Source: Candidatus Protoclostridium gallicola (GTDB lineage: Bacteria > Bacillota > Clostridia > Christensenellales > Pumilibacteraceae). From it: a DNA stretch of 64,000 nucleotides. Positions 1 to 8,718 of this stretch are shown here, piece after piece; the first letter of the stretch is position 1; each line of letters opens with the position of its first letter. The translations under genes were made by a program, and so were the position numbers. Location of the stretch: assembly GCA_904387375.1 (NCBI GenBank), contig CAJFLE010000008.1:124001-188000 (forward strand). The letters run 5' to 3'. Under the pieces are notes generated by a model. That model was not told where the DNA came from and did no database searches. It worked only from the letters and a program-made list of their open reading frames with translations.

Positions 1-556
1 CATAGCCGAGATTGAACGTTATCGTCGCTTCGGTCTGCTGCCACTTCGCATACAGCTGCAGGTTGCCCGTGACCGCCGCGCTGAAGTCGTATTCCGTCGT
101 CAGTCCCTGATCGGTATACCAGCCGACGAATACGTAGCCGTCGCGCGTCGGGGCCGTCGGTTCGGCGAGGGGCTGTCCCACCTGCGCCGTGCCCGTCTGC
201 GTTTCGGTGCCGTAGAGATAATACGTCACCGTCGCGGTGGACTGCACCCATTTGGCGCGGAGCGTTATGTCCGACGTGACGGGCGTATCGAAGGAATATT
301 CGTTCATGAACACCGCGTCGGTGTACCAGCCGTCGAACACGTAGCCGTCGCGCGTCGGATCCGCCGGGCGCGCCACCGTTTCCCCGCTCGCCACCTCGAC
401 GGCGGCGATCTGCTTATCCGCGGGGGCGTTGTAGCTGAGGTTGAACGTTACTCTGTAAGTATCGCCGCCGCCCGTTTCCGGTCCGCAGGCGCCAAAAAGG
501 CCTATCGCGGAGATCAGACACACGAGCACGACGATGAGTTTGGAAATTTTTCTCAT
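1..556 (-). CDS. Lipoprotein with InlB-type (Listeria-Bacteroides) repeats, partial
   Basis: The gene starts at ATG 556 and runs off the left edge, so its C-terminus is unknown; the ORF track omits it because it has no stop in the window. The start has a hydrophobic signal peptide ending in a lipobox-like FGAC with the lipidation Cys near residue 24, so export and membrane anchoring are likely. Two repeats follow, each with the signature RDGYVF.GWYTD followed by YDF or YSF and AKW, typical of the InlB B-repeat/Flg_new family of beta-grasp surface modules; a third begins at the edge. It lies 127 bp downstream of a GH3 gene on the same strand and is probably co-transcribed with it. Similar lipoproteins lie beside GH3 genes at 38.3 kb and 50.1 kb. 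A structural or ligand-binding surface role is inferred; no enzyme motif is visible. Confidence 0.85.
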   Translation of the reverse strand, partial: MRKISKLIVVLVCLISAIGLFGACGPETGGGDTYRVTFNLSYNAPADKQIAAVEVASGETVARPADPTRDGYVFDGWYTDAVFMNEYSFDTPVTSDITLRAKWVQSTATVTYYLYGTETQTGTAQVGQPLAEPTAPTRDGYVFVGWYTDQGLTTEYDFSAAVTGNLQLYAKWQQTEATITFNLGY

Positions 557-627
557 AAAACATCTCCCTTTTGCTTGGTTTTCGGGCGGGATTGCGGAGC
601 TGTCCCCGCGCTCCCGCAAGGCGTCCC

Positions 628-655
628 GCCGGCCGCGGCCTGCGCCGCAGCCGGC
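628..655 (-). promoter_or_regulatory. GC-rich intercistronic hairpin
   Basis: On the minus strand an 11-bp stem (gccggctgcgg paired with ccgcggccggc, one G-U pair) with a 6-nt loop lies between the GH3 gene and the lipoprotein gene. No T-run follows it, so an mRNA-stabilising or attenuating hairpin fits better than a full terminator. Hairpins also lie between genes at 39667 and 50001 in the related modules. Confidence 0.5.
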
Positions 656-683
656 AGAACGAATCATGAGGGGCAAAATCGGA

Positions 684-3600
684 TTATTTCTGTCCTTTCT
701 TTATTCTGATTGCGACGAACAGTGCCGCGCAGAGTGCGAGTATGCCCGCGACTACGGATACCGTTCCGGCGATGTTGCCGCCGCAGCCGCCTTCACCGGT
801 CGTGCCGGGTTCGCCCTGAGGACCCTGGGGACCGGTTGCGCCCGTTTCGCCCTTAGGGCCTGCGGGTCCGGTTATGTCTTCGAGCGCGACGAGGTTGTTC
901 CACTCGGTGTCGCCTTCATAGCGCCACTGTATATGAGTATCGGTAACATGAAGTTCGATCTCTCTGCCGTCCGCGCCAGCGGGGCCGGAAGACGTGGGCA
1001 GAGCCACCGTAGCCTGATAACCGTTCTCGTACGTCACGACGACGTCGGTGCCGGATACCGCGACGCTCGTCACTCCGCCTTCGGGTGCGGAAGCCGTGCC
1101 GCCGATAACGATCTCGATCGTGTCGGTGTACGTTGCTGTGCGGGTGGTCGCGGTCAGCGTCACGGTGTACGTGCCCGGAGTAATCGGCGTGCCGGTTATA
1201 TCGCCCACCGAGGAGATGGACAGTCCGGAAGGCAGTCCTTCCGCGGTGATCTCGGCGTCTTCGTCCTCGAAAAGAACCACGGAAGCGAATGCCGTGCCTG
1301 CGGTGCCGTTTGTGAGAGATACGGTAAATCCGCTTGCGACGGAGATCGTCACTTCTTTCTCGTTCTCCACCCAGCCGTCGGCCATGGCGGTGACGGTCAC
1401 GGTGTAGTCGCCAGCCGTCAGCGGCGTGCCGGTCAGCGCGCCGTCGGAGGACATCGTTACGCCCTCGGGCAGCTCGCCTTCGGTCACTGAGTAGTTGACG
1501 TACTCGGCGCCTGTAATGCCGTCCTTGACAGCCACGGTGGCATTGCTTGCGGCAACGCCCTGCGTGAGTGCGATTTCGGCAGCGGCATCCGTCCAGCCGG
1601 ACGCGTCGACGCCGTTCTTGTTCATCTGCGTCTTGGAATGCATGTTGATGAAGATAGTCGCGTTCTTACGGGCAAGATACCACTGCAGATCGCCGATCTC
1701 TTCGATGCTGAGCATATTGCCGGAGGCTGGCTCCATCTTATCCGCCATCGAGTAAACGACGGTGCTCGTTTCGTCATCCCAAGTTCCGGAGAAGCCTTTG
1801 CCGCTGGACGTATCCATGTTGTCGTTGCCGACGCGGCCCATGAGGTCGCCGGGGGTGTAACGTCCGACCATCATATGGTTATCCGTCGTATACGACATAT
1901 CGGTCGCGCCCCACTCGCCTCTCATCAGCCCGGTAACGAAGTTATAGTTGATACCGTTATACATCGTGCCGATGTTGGCGTAGGAACCCATGAAGTAATT
2001 GGAGGTGCCTTCCTGAATCGCCATCTGGAAAGGCTTTGCATAGATCTCGCGTATGGTCTGCTCGGAAATCCAGGTGATCATTGCGGACACGCGGGGAGAC
2101 TGCTGGTCGTTGAGTATGCCGTGCTTGGTGCAGGTAGCGACGCCCTTCTCGCGCACGCCCTTGGTCATGTTCATGCCAATGAATCCGCAGAGCATGGGAT
2201 CGGTGGAGTAGAACTCGCCGTTTCTGCCCGCCCATACGGTACGGATTACCTGAACGGTGCCGCCCCACCATGCGTTGTTCGTACCTCTGAGAAGATACAT
2301 ACTGCCGATGATGCGTCCCTGTTTATATGCGATATCCTTATTCCACGTGGACGCGATCATGCCGTTGCATGCCCATCTGTATCCGCCCGCGTCGTTGGTG
2401 TTGTCGCCGCCGGACAGCGCGTTCATGCCTATTCTTTCAATTGCCCGTTTCTGTCCTCTGTTGATGAGCCACTCCATTTCGTTGTAAGTGAGCTGATCCA
2501 TGAAGGACTTCCACGCCTCGGCGCCCTCGCCGCCGTCATAAGGGCTGAGTCCGCTCATATCCGAAACCTTGGTCTCGGCCGCGGTTTCGGTGCCGTTGGG
2601 CGCCTGCGTCCAGCCTGCCATTTCGGCCTGCGCCGCCTTGAAGTCGTCTATCCAGGGGAAGTCGGTCGCGCCGTCTACGATCTTGACAGCGCCCGGAGTT
2701 CCCTCTTCGACGATTTCGCCGTCCAGGCTCCAGACGTCCTGGCCGTCCTGATAACGCTGACCTTCGAAATCTTCCGGAGTAGGATTATTGAAAGCGCCTG
2801 CGCTTACGTTATCGCCGGACAGCGGAGTCATATACGCCGGCTCGTTGAACGAAGTGATGCCCTCGCCAATCTGGAACTTGTGCCAGTATGCGATTCCTGT
2901 CAGCGCGTCCTTGGAAACGGTCATATCCTCTGCGGTGGGAGCCTGAGGGAAGGAAGTCGTGAAGCCGTCCGCTCTGGACATGAACGTCTGTTTTGCGGTT
3001 GCAGATTCGTTGAACTTGCGGTTGCCTTCTATGGTGTTGTCACGCACGGAAGAGAACACGCCGTTCTCGGGAGAGAAGAGGTTGCCCGTCTCGTTGCCCG
3101 AGAAGTCGTCGAGGAGCAGATATGCGTCAGCGTCCACCGTGAAGTCGACCGCGTCGTAATCGTCGTCTGTATTTTCCGCATCTGCAGTCATCCAGCTGTT
3201 GGACGAACCCATTGCGCGGAGCGACCAGTCGCCCGCCTCGATTATGTAGCCCTTGGTGTTACCGTCAGCGAGTCCGCGCCAGTCGTAGGAAGCCATATCC
3301 TGGATGTTGAAATCGATTTCGACGGTCTGGGAAGCGCCGGGCTGAAGCACGCCCGTCTTCTCGAAGCCGAGCAGCTTCACGTAAGGCTTCTCGACGGGAG
3401 CGTCGGCCGAATCGTAAGGAGCGGTGCTGTACAGCTGTACGGCCTCCTTGCCTGCCACGCCGCCGACGTTGGTGACCTTCACCGATACGGTGCCGCCCTT
3501 TATTTCGGCTTCATTGCCGGCGGAGGACTCGATGTCCACCTTTGCGAGCGAACCGCCGTCTTCAAGCGTGCCTTTATCCAGCGTGATACCCGTGATTTCG

Positions 3601-4979
3601 TACGCAAAGTCGGAACCGTAGCTCAGGCCGTAGCCGAACGGATAGACGACCGCGTCCCGATACCATTCGGTGCCGGCGTTGTGATCGACGTCATCCGCCG
3701 CGTTCATATCCGCAGCTTTGGTTTCGTAATACCAGTAATCGCGGTAGATATCCTCTTCGTAGTCGATACCGAAGATGCCGTAAGGATCGGGAGCTGCGGT
3801 CGCGCTTCCGCTGCGGCTCGCGGTAGTATAATTGTAGATATTATTGCGGGTGGTCGTATAGCTTTCTTCAGAGGCATCGTCGGCGTAACGGTAAGTGACT
3901 TTGGACAGTATTGCGTTTGCGTTCGTGTCCTCGACAACACCGTTCCCATCGAAAGTCATGGAGTTATAATCCGCATTGACCTGGTTGTTGAAGCCGACGT
4001 TCTGCCAGATAGGATCGGCGGTGTAGTCCTTAACGTAGATCTGATTGGTCTTGCCCGAAGGATTCGCGTCACCCGAAATGACGTTCGCCACACCCTTGAG
4101 ACCTACGGCGCCGGGACGGCTGATCATAAGTATGCCGTCGACGTCCGGATCGTTTTCGAGGTTATAGTACTCGATGGGAACGACCGCGTTGACGAGATAT
4201 ATGATCTTCTTGAAGCCCTGCTGCTTTACGTATTCGAGCAGCGCTTCTTCCTGGTTGGTCAGCATAAGCTCGTGCTTATACGTTTCGCTCTCGTCCTCGT
4301 TGGTCGCAAGGTCTGCATGCCAGTCGCTTTCAGCGTCCTCGAGCACCTGTTTTTCCGTAGCCGTAGTCCTTTCCGCGCCTACGCCCTTTCCGTTTAGTAC
4401 GGTATTGTGGTCGCCGGCGCCGGTGCCCTCGGTAAGATATCTCGTCACGGTAATGAACGCGACGTCCTTGTACTCGGCGAACGAACGCTCGACCGCAGGC
4501 GTGAAGTCGGATATTTCGTCCCTGCCTTGTGCCGAAGGGCTGTATTCATGATCTGCATAGAACGATTCGAGCGCGGGATTTACTCGATAACCCTCTTCGG
4601 CCAGCGCCTGCGCCATGCTGGTCACCTGCCCGTCGATTGCCACCGCGCCCCATCCCGAAGCGGCCGTGCCCTGCAGAGTATCCGAACTTATGCCGAACAC
4701 GCTCACGTGCTCCGTCCTTGCGACGGGAAGCGCGTTGTTGCTGTTTTTCAGAAGTATCGTTCCCTCCTCAGCCATCTGAATGTTCAGTTTCTTGGCTGCC
4801 TCCTGCGCTTCTGCGGTGGTCTCGTAATCGGGATAAAAATCACCGTTATTCTCCATCGTACTGAACGCGGAAGCGGTTCCGGCATAGCCGGTAACAAAAA
4901 GTCCCACGATTATCGACAGTACGAGGGCGAGCACTATCGACAAAAAGGCAAGACTTCTCGTCATTTTCCTTTTTTCCAT
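684..4979 (-). CDS. Membrane-anchored GH3 glycosidase, permuted domains, with Ig-like and collagen-like stalk
   Basis: Predicted exo-acting beta-glycosidase of GH3 (1431 aa), anchored outside the cell. The domain order is permuted relative to most GH3 enzymes. The (alpha/beta) sandwich comes first (EEGTILLKN, about residues 50-430), then the fibronectin-like domain (GKEAVQLYS, about 510), then the TIM barrel with KHGILNDQQ (about 953) and the presumed nucleophile Asp in GEWGATDMS (about 1026). This order is known from Butyrivibrio and Ruminococcus beta-glucosidases. After the barrel come two putative Ig modules (GTPLTAGDYTVTVTA and GTPITPGTYTVTLTA), a collagen-like Gly-X-Y stretch and a C-terminal membrane segment with a basic tail. 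The N-terminus is also hydrophobic. The ATG at 4979 has AGGAGG ten bases upstream. Substrate is unknown. The promoter carries a LytTR-like operator, and the two-component system is 4 kb upstream. Confidence 0.9.
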   Translation of the reverse strand: MEKRKMTRSLAFLSIVLALVLSIIVGLFVTGYAGTASAFSTMENNGDFYPDYETTAEAQEAAKKLNIQMAEEGTILLKNSNNALPVARTEHVSVFGISSDTLQGTAASGWGAVAIDGQVTSMAQALAEEGYRVNPALESFYADHEYSPSAQGRDEISDFTPAVERSFAEYKDVAFITVTRYLTEGTGAGDHNTVLNGKGVGAERTTATEKQVLEDAESDWHADLATNEDESETYKHELMLTNQEEALLEYVKQQGFKKIIYLVNAVVPIEYYNLENDPDVDGILMISRPGAVGLKGVANVISGDANPSGKTNQIYVKDYTADPIWQNVGFNNQVNADYNSMTFDGNGVVEDTNANAILSKVTYRYADDASEESYTTTRNNIYNYTTASRSGSATAAPDPYGIFGIDYEEDIYRDYWYYETKAADMNAADDVDHNAGTEWYRDAVVYPFGYGLSYGSDFAYEITGITLDKGTLEDGGSLAKVDIESSAGNEAEIKGGTVSVKVTNVGGVAGKEAVQLYSTAPYDSADAPVEKPYVKLLGFEKTGVLQPGASQTVEIDFNIQDMASYDWRGLADGNTKGYIIEAGDWSLRAMGSSNSWMTADAENTDDDYDAVDFTVDADAYLLLDDFSGNETGNLFSPENGVFSSVRDNTIEGNRKFNESATAKQTFMSRADGFTTSFPQAPTAEDMTVSKDALTGIAYWHKFQIGEGITSFNEPAYMTPLSGDNVSAGAFNNPTPEDFEGQRYQDGQDVWSLDGEIVEEGTPGAVKIVDGATDFPWIDDFKAAQAEMAGWTQAPNGTETAAETKVSDMSGLSPYDGGEGAEAWKSFMDQLTYNEMEWLINRGQKRAIERIGMNALSGGDNTNDAGGYRWACNGMIASTWNKDIAYKQGRIIGSMYLLRGTNNAWWGGTVQVIRTVWAGRNGEFYSTDPMLCGFIGMNMTKGVREKGVATCTKHGILNDQQSPRVSAMITWISEQTIREIYAKPFQMAIQEGTSNYFMGSYANIGTMYNGINYNFVTGLMRGEWGATDMSYTTDNHMMVGRYTPGDLMGRVGNDNMDTSSGKGFSGTWDDETSTVVYSMADKMEPASGNMLSIEEIGDLQWYLARKNATIFINMHSKTQMNKNGVDASGWTDAAAEIALTQGVAASNATVAVKDGITGAEYVNYSVTEGELPEGVTMSSDGALTGTPLTAGDYTVTVTAMADGWVENEKEVTISVASGFTVSLTNGTAGTAFASVVLFEDEDAEITAEGLPSGLSISSVGDITGTPITPGTYTVTLTATTRTATYTDTIEIVIGGTASAPEGGVTSVAVSGTDVVVTYENGYQATVALPTSSGPAGADGREIELHVTDTHIQWRYEGDTEWNNLVALEDITGPAGPKGETGATGPQGPQGEPGTTGEGGCGGNIAGTVSVVAGILALCAALFVAIRIKKGQK

Positions 4980-5068
4980 TTCGGAAAACCTCCTGTAAAT
5001 TTTTTATAAACCCGGAATTTCTTCCGACTTTATCGTATGATAAGGGGCACTTTCCCCTGTCGGTTTCG

Positions 5069-5136
5069 AGTATAGCACGGCGGCGGGCGGAATTTCCGCC
5101 GCCGTGCAAAACCTGTCGGTTTTTATGCGAAACCTG
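5069..5136 (-). promoter_or_regulatory. GH3 promoter with 21-bp-spaced direct repeats (LytTR-type operator)
   Basis: Written on the plus strand, the repeats are tgcaaaacctg (5105-5115) and tgcgaaacctg (5126-5136), exactly 21 bp apart. A minus-strand extended -10, TGCTATACT (hexamer 5069-5074), lies 32 bp downstream of the proximal repeat. A 12-bp inverted repeat (gcacggcggcgg and its complement, 5075-5107) fills the space where a -35 would be, and no consensus -35 is present. This suggests activator-dependent transcription of the 684-4979 GH3 gene. LytTR regulators bind direct repeats about two helical turns apart; assigning this site to the regulator at 10.0 kb is inference. Confidence 0.65.
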
Positions 5137-5144
5137 TTTTTTCG

Positions 5145-5555
5145 TTATTTTCCGCCGCGGCGCCGGAAAGGATTATCCATGAAGCAGATAACGATCTCGG
5201 CCGCGACGCAGAGCACCGTGCCTATAAGGATGAAGAACACGAGCTCTATTATGTTCCCGCCGCCGGACAGGCCGGGCAGGCCGTTGAGATAGTCGCCGAA
5301 CATCATGAGTCTGTTCTGAAAGAAGAAGGAGAACGCCAGCGACCAGAACGCGCAGGGCGCGAGCGGCAGCAGCGGAAAGTCCGTGAACATCTCGGCGATC
5401 CCGCACGCCGTGCCGAGCAGCAGCATGATAAAGACCACCGGAAGGAACGTCTTGTTCCCGCTCGCATATACAGCGTATACTATCGCGATGACGAGCGCCA
5501 ACGCGCTTGCACCCGCGTTAAGAAAGAATGCCGGTTTCCCGCGTCGGAATTTCAT
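5145..5555 (-). CDS. Small four-helix membrane protein of unknown function
   Basis: 136 aa with four likely membrane segments (for example ALALVIAIVYAVY and IIELVFFILIGTVLCVAAEI) and a basic C-terminal tail FRRRGGK. Its ATG overlaps the stop of the GH3 gene upstream (ATGA at 5552-5555) and has AAAGGAGG at good spacing inside the upstream coding sequence, so translational coupling is likely. I do not recognise the family. Module C has an analogous, larger four-helix membrane protein near its GH3 gene (49323-49988), so a small membrane partner may be part of these modules. A role in membrane assembly or anchoring of the GH3 is only a guess. Confidence 0.75.
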   Translation of the reverse strand: MKFRRGKPAFFLNAGASALALVIAIVYAVYASGNKTFLPVVFIMLLLGTACGIAEMFTDFPLLPLAPCAFWSLAFSFFFQNRLMMFGDYLNGLPGLSGGGNIIELVFFILIGTVLCVAAEIVICFMDNPFRRRGGK

Positions 5556-8548
5556 TGTTGCGCCTCCTTTTCCTTTTCTTTTTTACCGAATACGTACGAC
5601 AGCACGCTCATCGTCAGGCAGCCCGCCGTGCATACGGAGAGCAGCACGATGACGGCTATGATCAGTCCCTGCCACCACGGCAGCACGTCGGCGACGACGG
5701 AATCGTGGGTCAGGCCGTTTACGAGATTGGAATTGGCGAAAGAATAGTAGAACTGTTTGTTGGTCTCGCGCAATTTGCCGAGCAAATATCCGTCGTCGTT
5801 ATCCAATATCGCCTTCTTTATCTTGGGAGCGGCGAAGAAGTCCGCGCCCACGTTTATGCAGTACATGTCGTTGCCCGCCGCCTGCATCTCTATGGGGTGC
5901 TGATAGGCCTTGCCTGTCACGGCGTCGCTTATGATCACGCCGTTGAAGCCCCATTCGCCCGTCAGCAGATCCTCCTGCATGGCGGAACTCTGTCCGACGT
6001 ACGTGCAGCCTATGCGGCTGTACGTCGTCATGACGCCGAGCGCGCCGCCTATCGTGAACGCCGCCTCGAAGCCTTTGAGCGGCCCTTCGCGCAGCGTCTG
6101 TTCGGTCATGAACGTGCCCACGCCGTAGCGGTTGGTTTCCTGGTCGTTGGCGGCGAGGTGCTTGGGCGCGACGTTGATGCCCATCTTCTGCATCTCGTAC
6201 ACCTCGGTGCCGAGGAAGTAATAGTTGACAACGGCGTCCTCGCTGTAATACTCGTAATTTCTGCCCGAGTACGGCGTGCGGTGAAGGTTGGCCGCTGGCG
6301 ACCACATCTGGGTAGCGCCCGAATACAGGTTATCTTCGCCGAGGAAGCGACCGCGCTTTGCCGCGAGGTCAAGATTCCAGCTGGACGACAGCACCGTTTC
6401 CACGGGATAACACGTCGCTCCGCGGCGGTCGCCGTATATGTACGCCTGCTGCGCGCCGTCGGGGCCGTCGTTGTTCTTCTGCTCCGGCTTTGCCACGCTG
6501 ACCACGCCGCGGGTGCTGAAACTGTCGTCGAGCACGCGCACCATGTCGTCGATCGTGAGCTGGTTTAAGAACGCGTCCCACTTTTCGTCATCGTCGTAGG
6601 GCACGCCGTACATATCCACGAACCTGATGCCCGCGTCCTCGCCGAGCGTGAAATCGTCCACGCCGGGCGCGTCGTCGGGTTTTTCGTACGTATAGCCGTC
6701 AAGCTCTTTAAGCATGGCCTCGGTCGCCGCGACGGTCGTGGCTGAGGTGGGATAAGTATCCTTCCAGTTCTGACGGGTGAGGTACGTCACCGCGTCCTCC
6801 ACCCAATAATTGATATCCGCGTCGTCGAACAGGTTGGTCACACGGTTGCCCGTCTGCCTCGACGTTAAGAACGTTTCCTTATCCTCTTCGCGCGGCAGCG
6901 CTCTGGCGGCGGCCGCGTCGCCGGGCGCGGTCATGGCGGCGGCGTTCACCTGCACGCCCGCCGCGGCCTTTGCCGCGAGCACGTTGTTGAGCGCGTCGTG
7001 CACGTTATCGCCGATCGCGAAATAATAGTCGCCGCCGGACAGATAGTAGCCTTTGAGATTGGTATAATCGTAGCTTGCGAGCAGATACTCGTCCACGCGC
7101 ACTTCCACCGTTTCCGATTCGCCTTCCGCAAGTTCGCCGGTCTTGGCGAAGCCCGCCAGCTGGATCGCGGATTTCTCCACGAGGTTGGCGCGCTCGTAGT
7201 CGCCGTACGGCGTCTGCGCGTACAGGTGCACTACGTGCTTGCCGGGCATGCCGCTCTCGTTTTTCACCGTCACCGACGCGACGTATTCGCCGCTCGCAGC
7301 GTCGTAAGTCACGTCGTTCAGCGTCTGGGAGAAATCCGAATACGACAGGCCGTGGCCGAACGGATATATCACCTCGTCCGCGTACGTCCACGCCTCGCCG
7401 TCCGTCGAGCCTACGGGGTCGTCCGCGCCGTACCTGCCGAGCACGACGTCCTCGTATCTCGTTTCGTAATACTTATAGCCCTGGTATATTCCCTCGGCGT
7501 AGACGACGAGTTTGCCTTCGAACTGCGCCTGATCTGCGTACGTAAGCTCGTTGTAGTTGGTATAAGATATGTCGCCGAAGTTGACCATCGCGGGCGACGA
7601 AAGCGAATTCGAAGCATACGTTTCTATGAGCCTGCCCGAAGGATTGGCGTCGCCTTTAAGCAGGTTCGCCACACCCTCGAAGCCGCGCAGGCCCGGTCCG
7701 CCTATCCACATGCACGCGTCTATTCCGTACTCGTCGAGAAAGCCGAGTTCGAGCGGGTTGGTGGTATTAAGCAACAGTATGACCTTGGAAAAAGTGCCTG
7801 CGTCCTTATACTGCTTTACGAGCGACAGCATATCCTTTTCCGCGTCGTGAAGTTCGAGGTGCTTTTTGCCCTCGTAGTCGCTGACGGGAAGGTCGCGCGT
7901 TTCGCCGCCCTCGCGGGCGAGCATGATCACGGCGACGCTCTCCTCGAAACTGTTCTTTATTTCGTCCGTATAGAACGAAGCGGGCTCTTCGCCGAGCAGG
8001 AACGCCGTATCAGGGCTGCCCGTGCCGCCGCCTTTGCCGCCGCGATACGACGTGCTGGCGGCGTATGCGTCCACGAGCGTGCGGTTCACCGTGAACCCGG
8101 CGTCCTCCATGGCGTCGACGTATGTGACGAGGTTGGCCTGGCCGTCCGTCCACGCGCCGCCCGAGCGCGCCCGGTACAGCGGCTGCACGGTGGCGTGGCC
8201 GAACAGCGTCACTTTGCGCTCGTCCTCGCCGAGAGGAAGCGCTCCGCCGTCGTTTTTGAGCAGCACGGCGCCTTCCTCCTCTTCCGTAACGCAGTGCGCG
8301 TACTCGTCGACGAGCAGTTTTTCCAACCCTTCGTCGGACGGTACGCCGTTTTCGGTGTACGCGGTGCGGTATCTGTACGTCGCGGGGTCGGACGACAGCC
8401 CGCCTACTACCTCGCTCTGTTTCACGCCCAGCCCGTTGCTGATCTGCATCTCGTTCTGGAACGCCCATACCGACATTATACACGCGATACAAAGTATAAA
8501 AATAAGTATCGCCGTCGCGCTTTTCCAATTCTTCCTGAAAATCCGCAT
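5552..8548 (-). CDS. GH3 glycosidase, permuted domains, membrane anchor at both ends
   Basis: 998 aa from ATG 8548, preferred over the ORF-track ATG at 8554 because GGAG lies only one base from the latter and six from the former. An N-terminal membrane segment (ATAILIFILCIACIMSVW) is followed by the GH3 alpha/beta sandwich (EEEGAVLLKNDGGALPL), the fibronectin-like domain (GKHVVHLYAQTPY, about 436) and the TIM barrel with APKHLAANDQETNR (about 796) and GVIISDAVTG (about 874), whose Asp is the presumed nucleophile. The C-terminus is LPWWQGL followed by a second membrane segment and a charged tail. The enzyme would therefore be an extracellular loop tethered at both ends. It is the first gene of a two-gene unit with the small membrane protein downstream. 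Substrate is not predictable here. Confidence 0.9.
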   Translation of the reverse strand: MRIFRKNWKSATAILIFILCIACIMSVWAFQNEMQISNGLGVKQSEVVGGLSSDPATYRYRTAYTENGVPSDEGLEKLLVDEYAHCVTEEEEGAVLLKNDGGALPLGEDERKVTLFGHATVQPLYRARSGGAWTDGQANLVTYVDAMEDAGFTVNRTLVDAYAASTSYRGGKGGGTGSPDTAFLLGEEPASFYTDEIKNSFEESVAVIMLAREGGETRDLPVSDYEGKKHLELHDAEKDMLSLVKQYKDAGTFSKVILLLNTTNPLELGFLDEYGIDACMWIGGPGLRGFEGVANLLKGDANPSGRLIETYASNSLSSPAMVNFGDISYTNYNELTYADQAQFEGKLVVYAEGIYQGYKYYETRYEDVVLGRYGADDPVGSTDGEAWTYADEVIYPFGHGLSYSDFSQTLNDVTYDAASGEYVASVTVKNESGMPGKHVVHLYAQTPYGDYERANLVEKSAIQLAGFAKTGELAEGESETVEVRVDEYLLASYDYTNLKGYYLSGGDYYFAIGDNVHDALNNVLAAKAAAGVQVNAAAMTAPGDAAAARALPREEDKETFLTSRQTGNRVTNLFDDADINYWVEDAVTYLTRQNWKDTYPTSATTVAATEAMLKELDGYTYEKPDDAPGVDDFTLGEDAGIRFVDMYGVPYDDDEKWDAFLNQLTIDDMVRVLDDSFSTRGVVSVAKPEQKNNDGPDGAQQAYIYGDRRGATCYPVETVLSSSWNLDLAAKRGRFLGEDNLYSGATQMWSPAANLHRTPYSGRNYEYYSEDAVVNYYFLGTEVYEMQKMGINVAPKHLAANDQETNRYGVGTFMTEQTLREGPLKGFEAAFTIGGALGVMTTYSRIGCTYVGQSSAMQEDLLTGEWGFNGVIISDAVTGKAYQHPIEMQAAGNDMYCINVGADFFAAPKIKKAILDNDDGYLLGKLRETNKQFYYSFANSNLVNGLTHDSVVADVLPWWQGLIIAVIVLLSVCTAGCLTMSVLSYVFGKKEKEKEAQQ

Positions 8549-8607
8549 AGACATCTCCGTATCCGCGGCGCCGGTTGTAGCCGCAGATTATTATTCGTTG
8601 TGCATTC

Positions 8608-8675
8608 AGTCTAACACACCGATCGGGGGCGGAAACGCCGGCCTGCGAAATCTGTCGGTTTGACTGCGAAACCGG
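8608..8675 (-). promoter_or_regulatory. GH3 promoter with 21-bp-spaced direct repeats (LytTR-type operator)
   Basis: The repeats on the plus strand are tgcgaaatctg (8644-8654) and tgcgaaaccgg (8665-8675), 21 bp apart. They nearly match the pair in front of the neighbouring GH3 gene, including the shared linker start tcggttt. The minus-strand extended -10 TGTTAGACT (hexamer 8608-8613) lies at the same distance as in that promoter. No -35 consensus is seen. Control by the adjacent LytTR regulator is inferred. Confidence 0.65.
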
Positions 8676-8686
8676 TATATTGCCGA

Positions 8687-8712
8687 AAAGACCTGCCCGG
8701 AGGCAGGTCTTT
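8687..8712 (-). terminator. Rho-independent terminator of kinase/regulator operon A
   Basis: On the minus strand an 11-bp stem (aaagacctgcc with ggcaggtcttt) around a 4-nt loop ends in TTTTC, directly after the kinase stop codon. It separates the two-component operon from the downstream GH3 promoter. Confidence 0.75.
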
Positions 8713-8718
8713 CGCTCG

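Noticed and set aside
1638-4397. 919-aa plus-strand ORF antisense to the first GH3 gene
   Set aside because: It has no ribosome binding site or recognisable domain and is rich in Arg, His, Val and Ala, as expected of a shadow frame in GC-rich DNA. The minus-strand GH3 has full family motifs and AGGAGG.
5075-5107. Rho-independent terminator before the first GH3 gene
   Set aside because: The 12-bp inverted repeat lies upstream of the -10 box, between it and the operator, so it would not be in the GH3 transcript, and it has no T-run in the needed direction.
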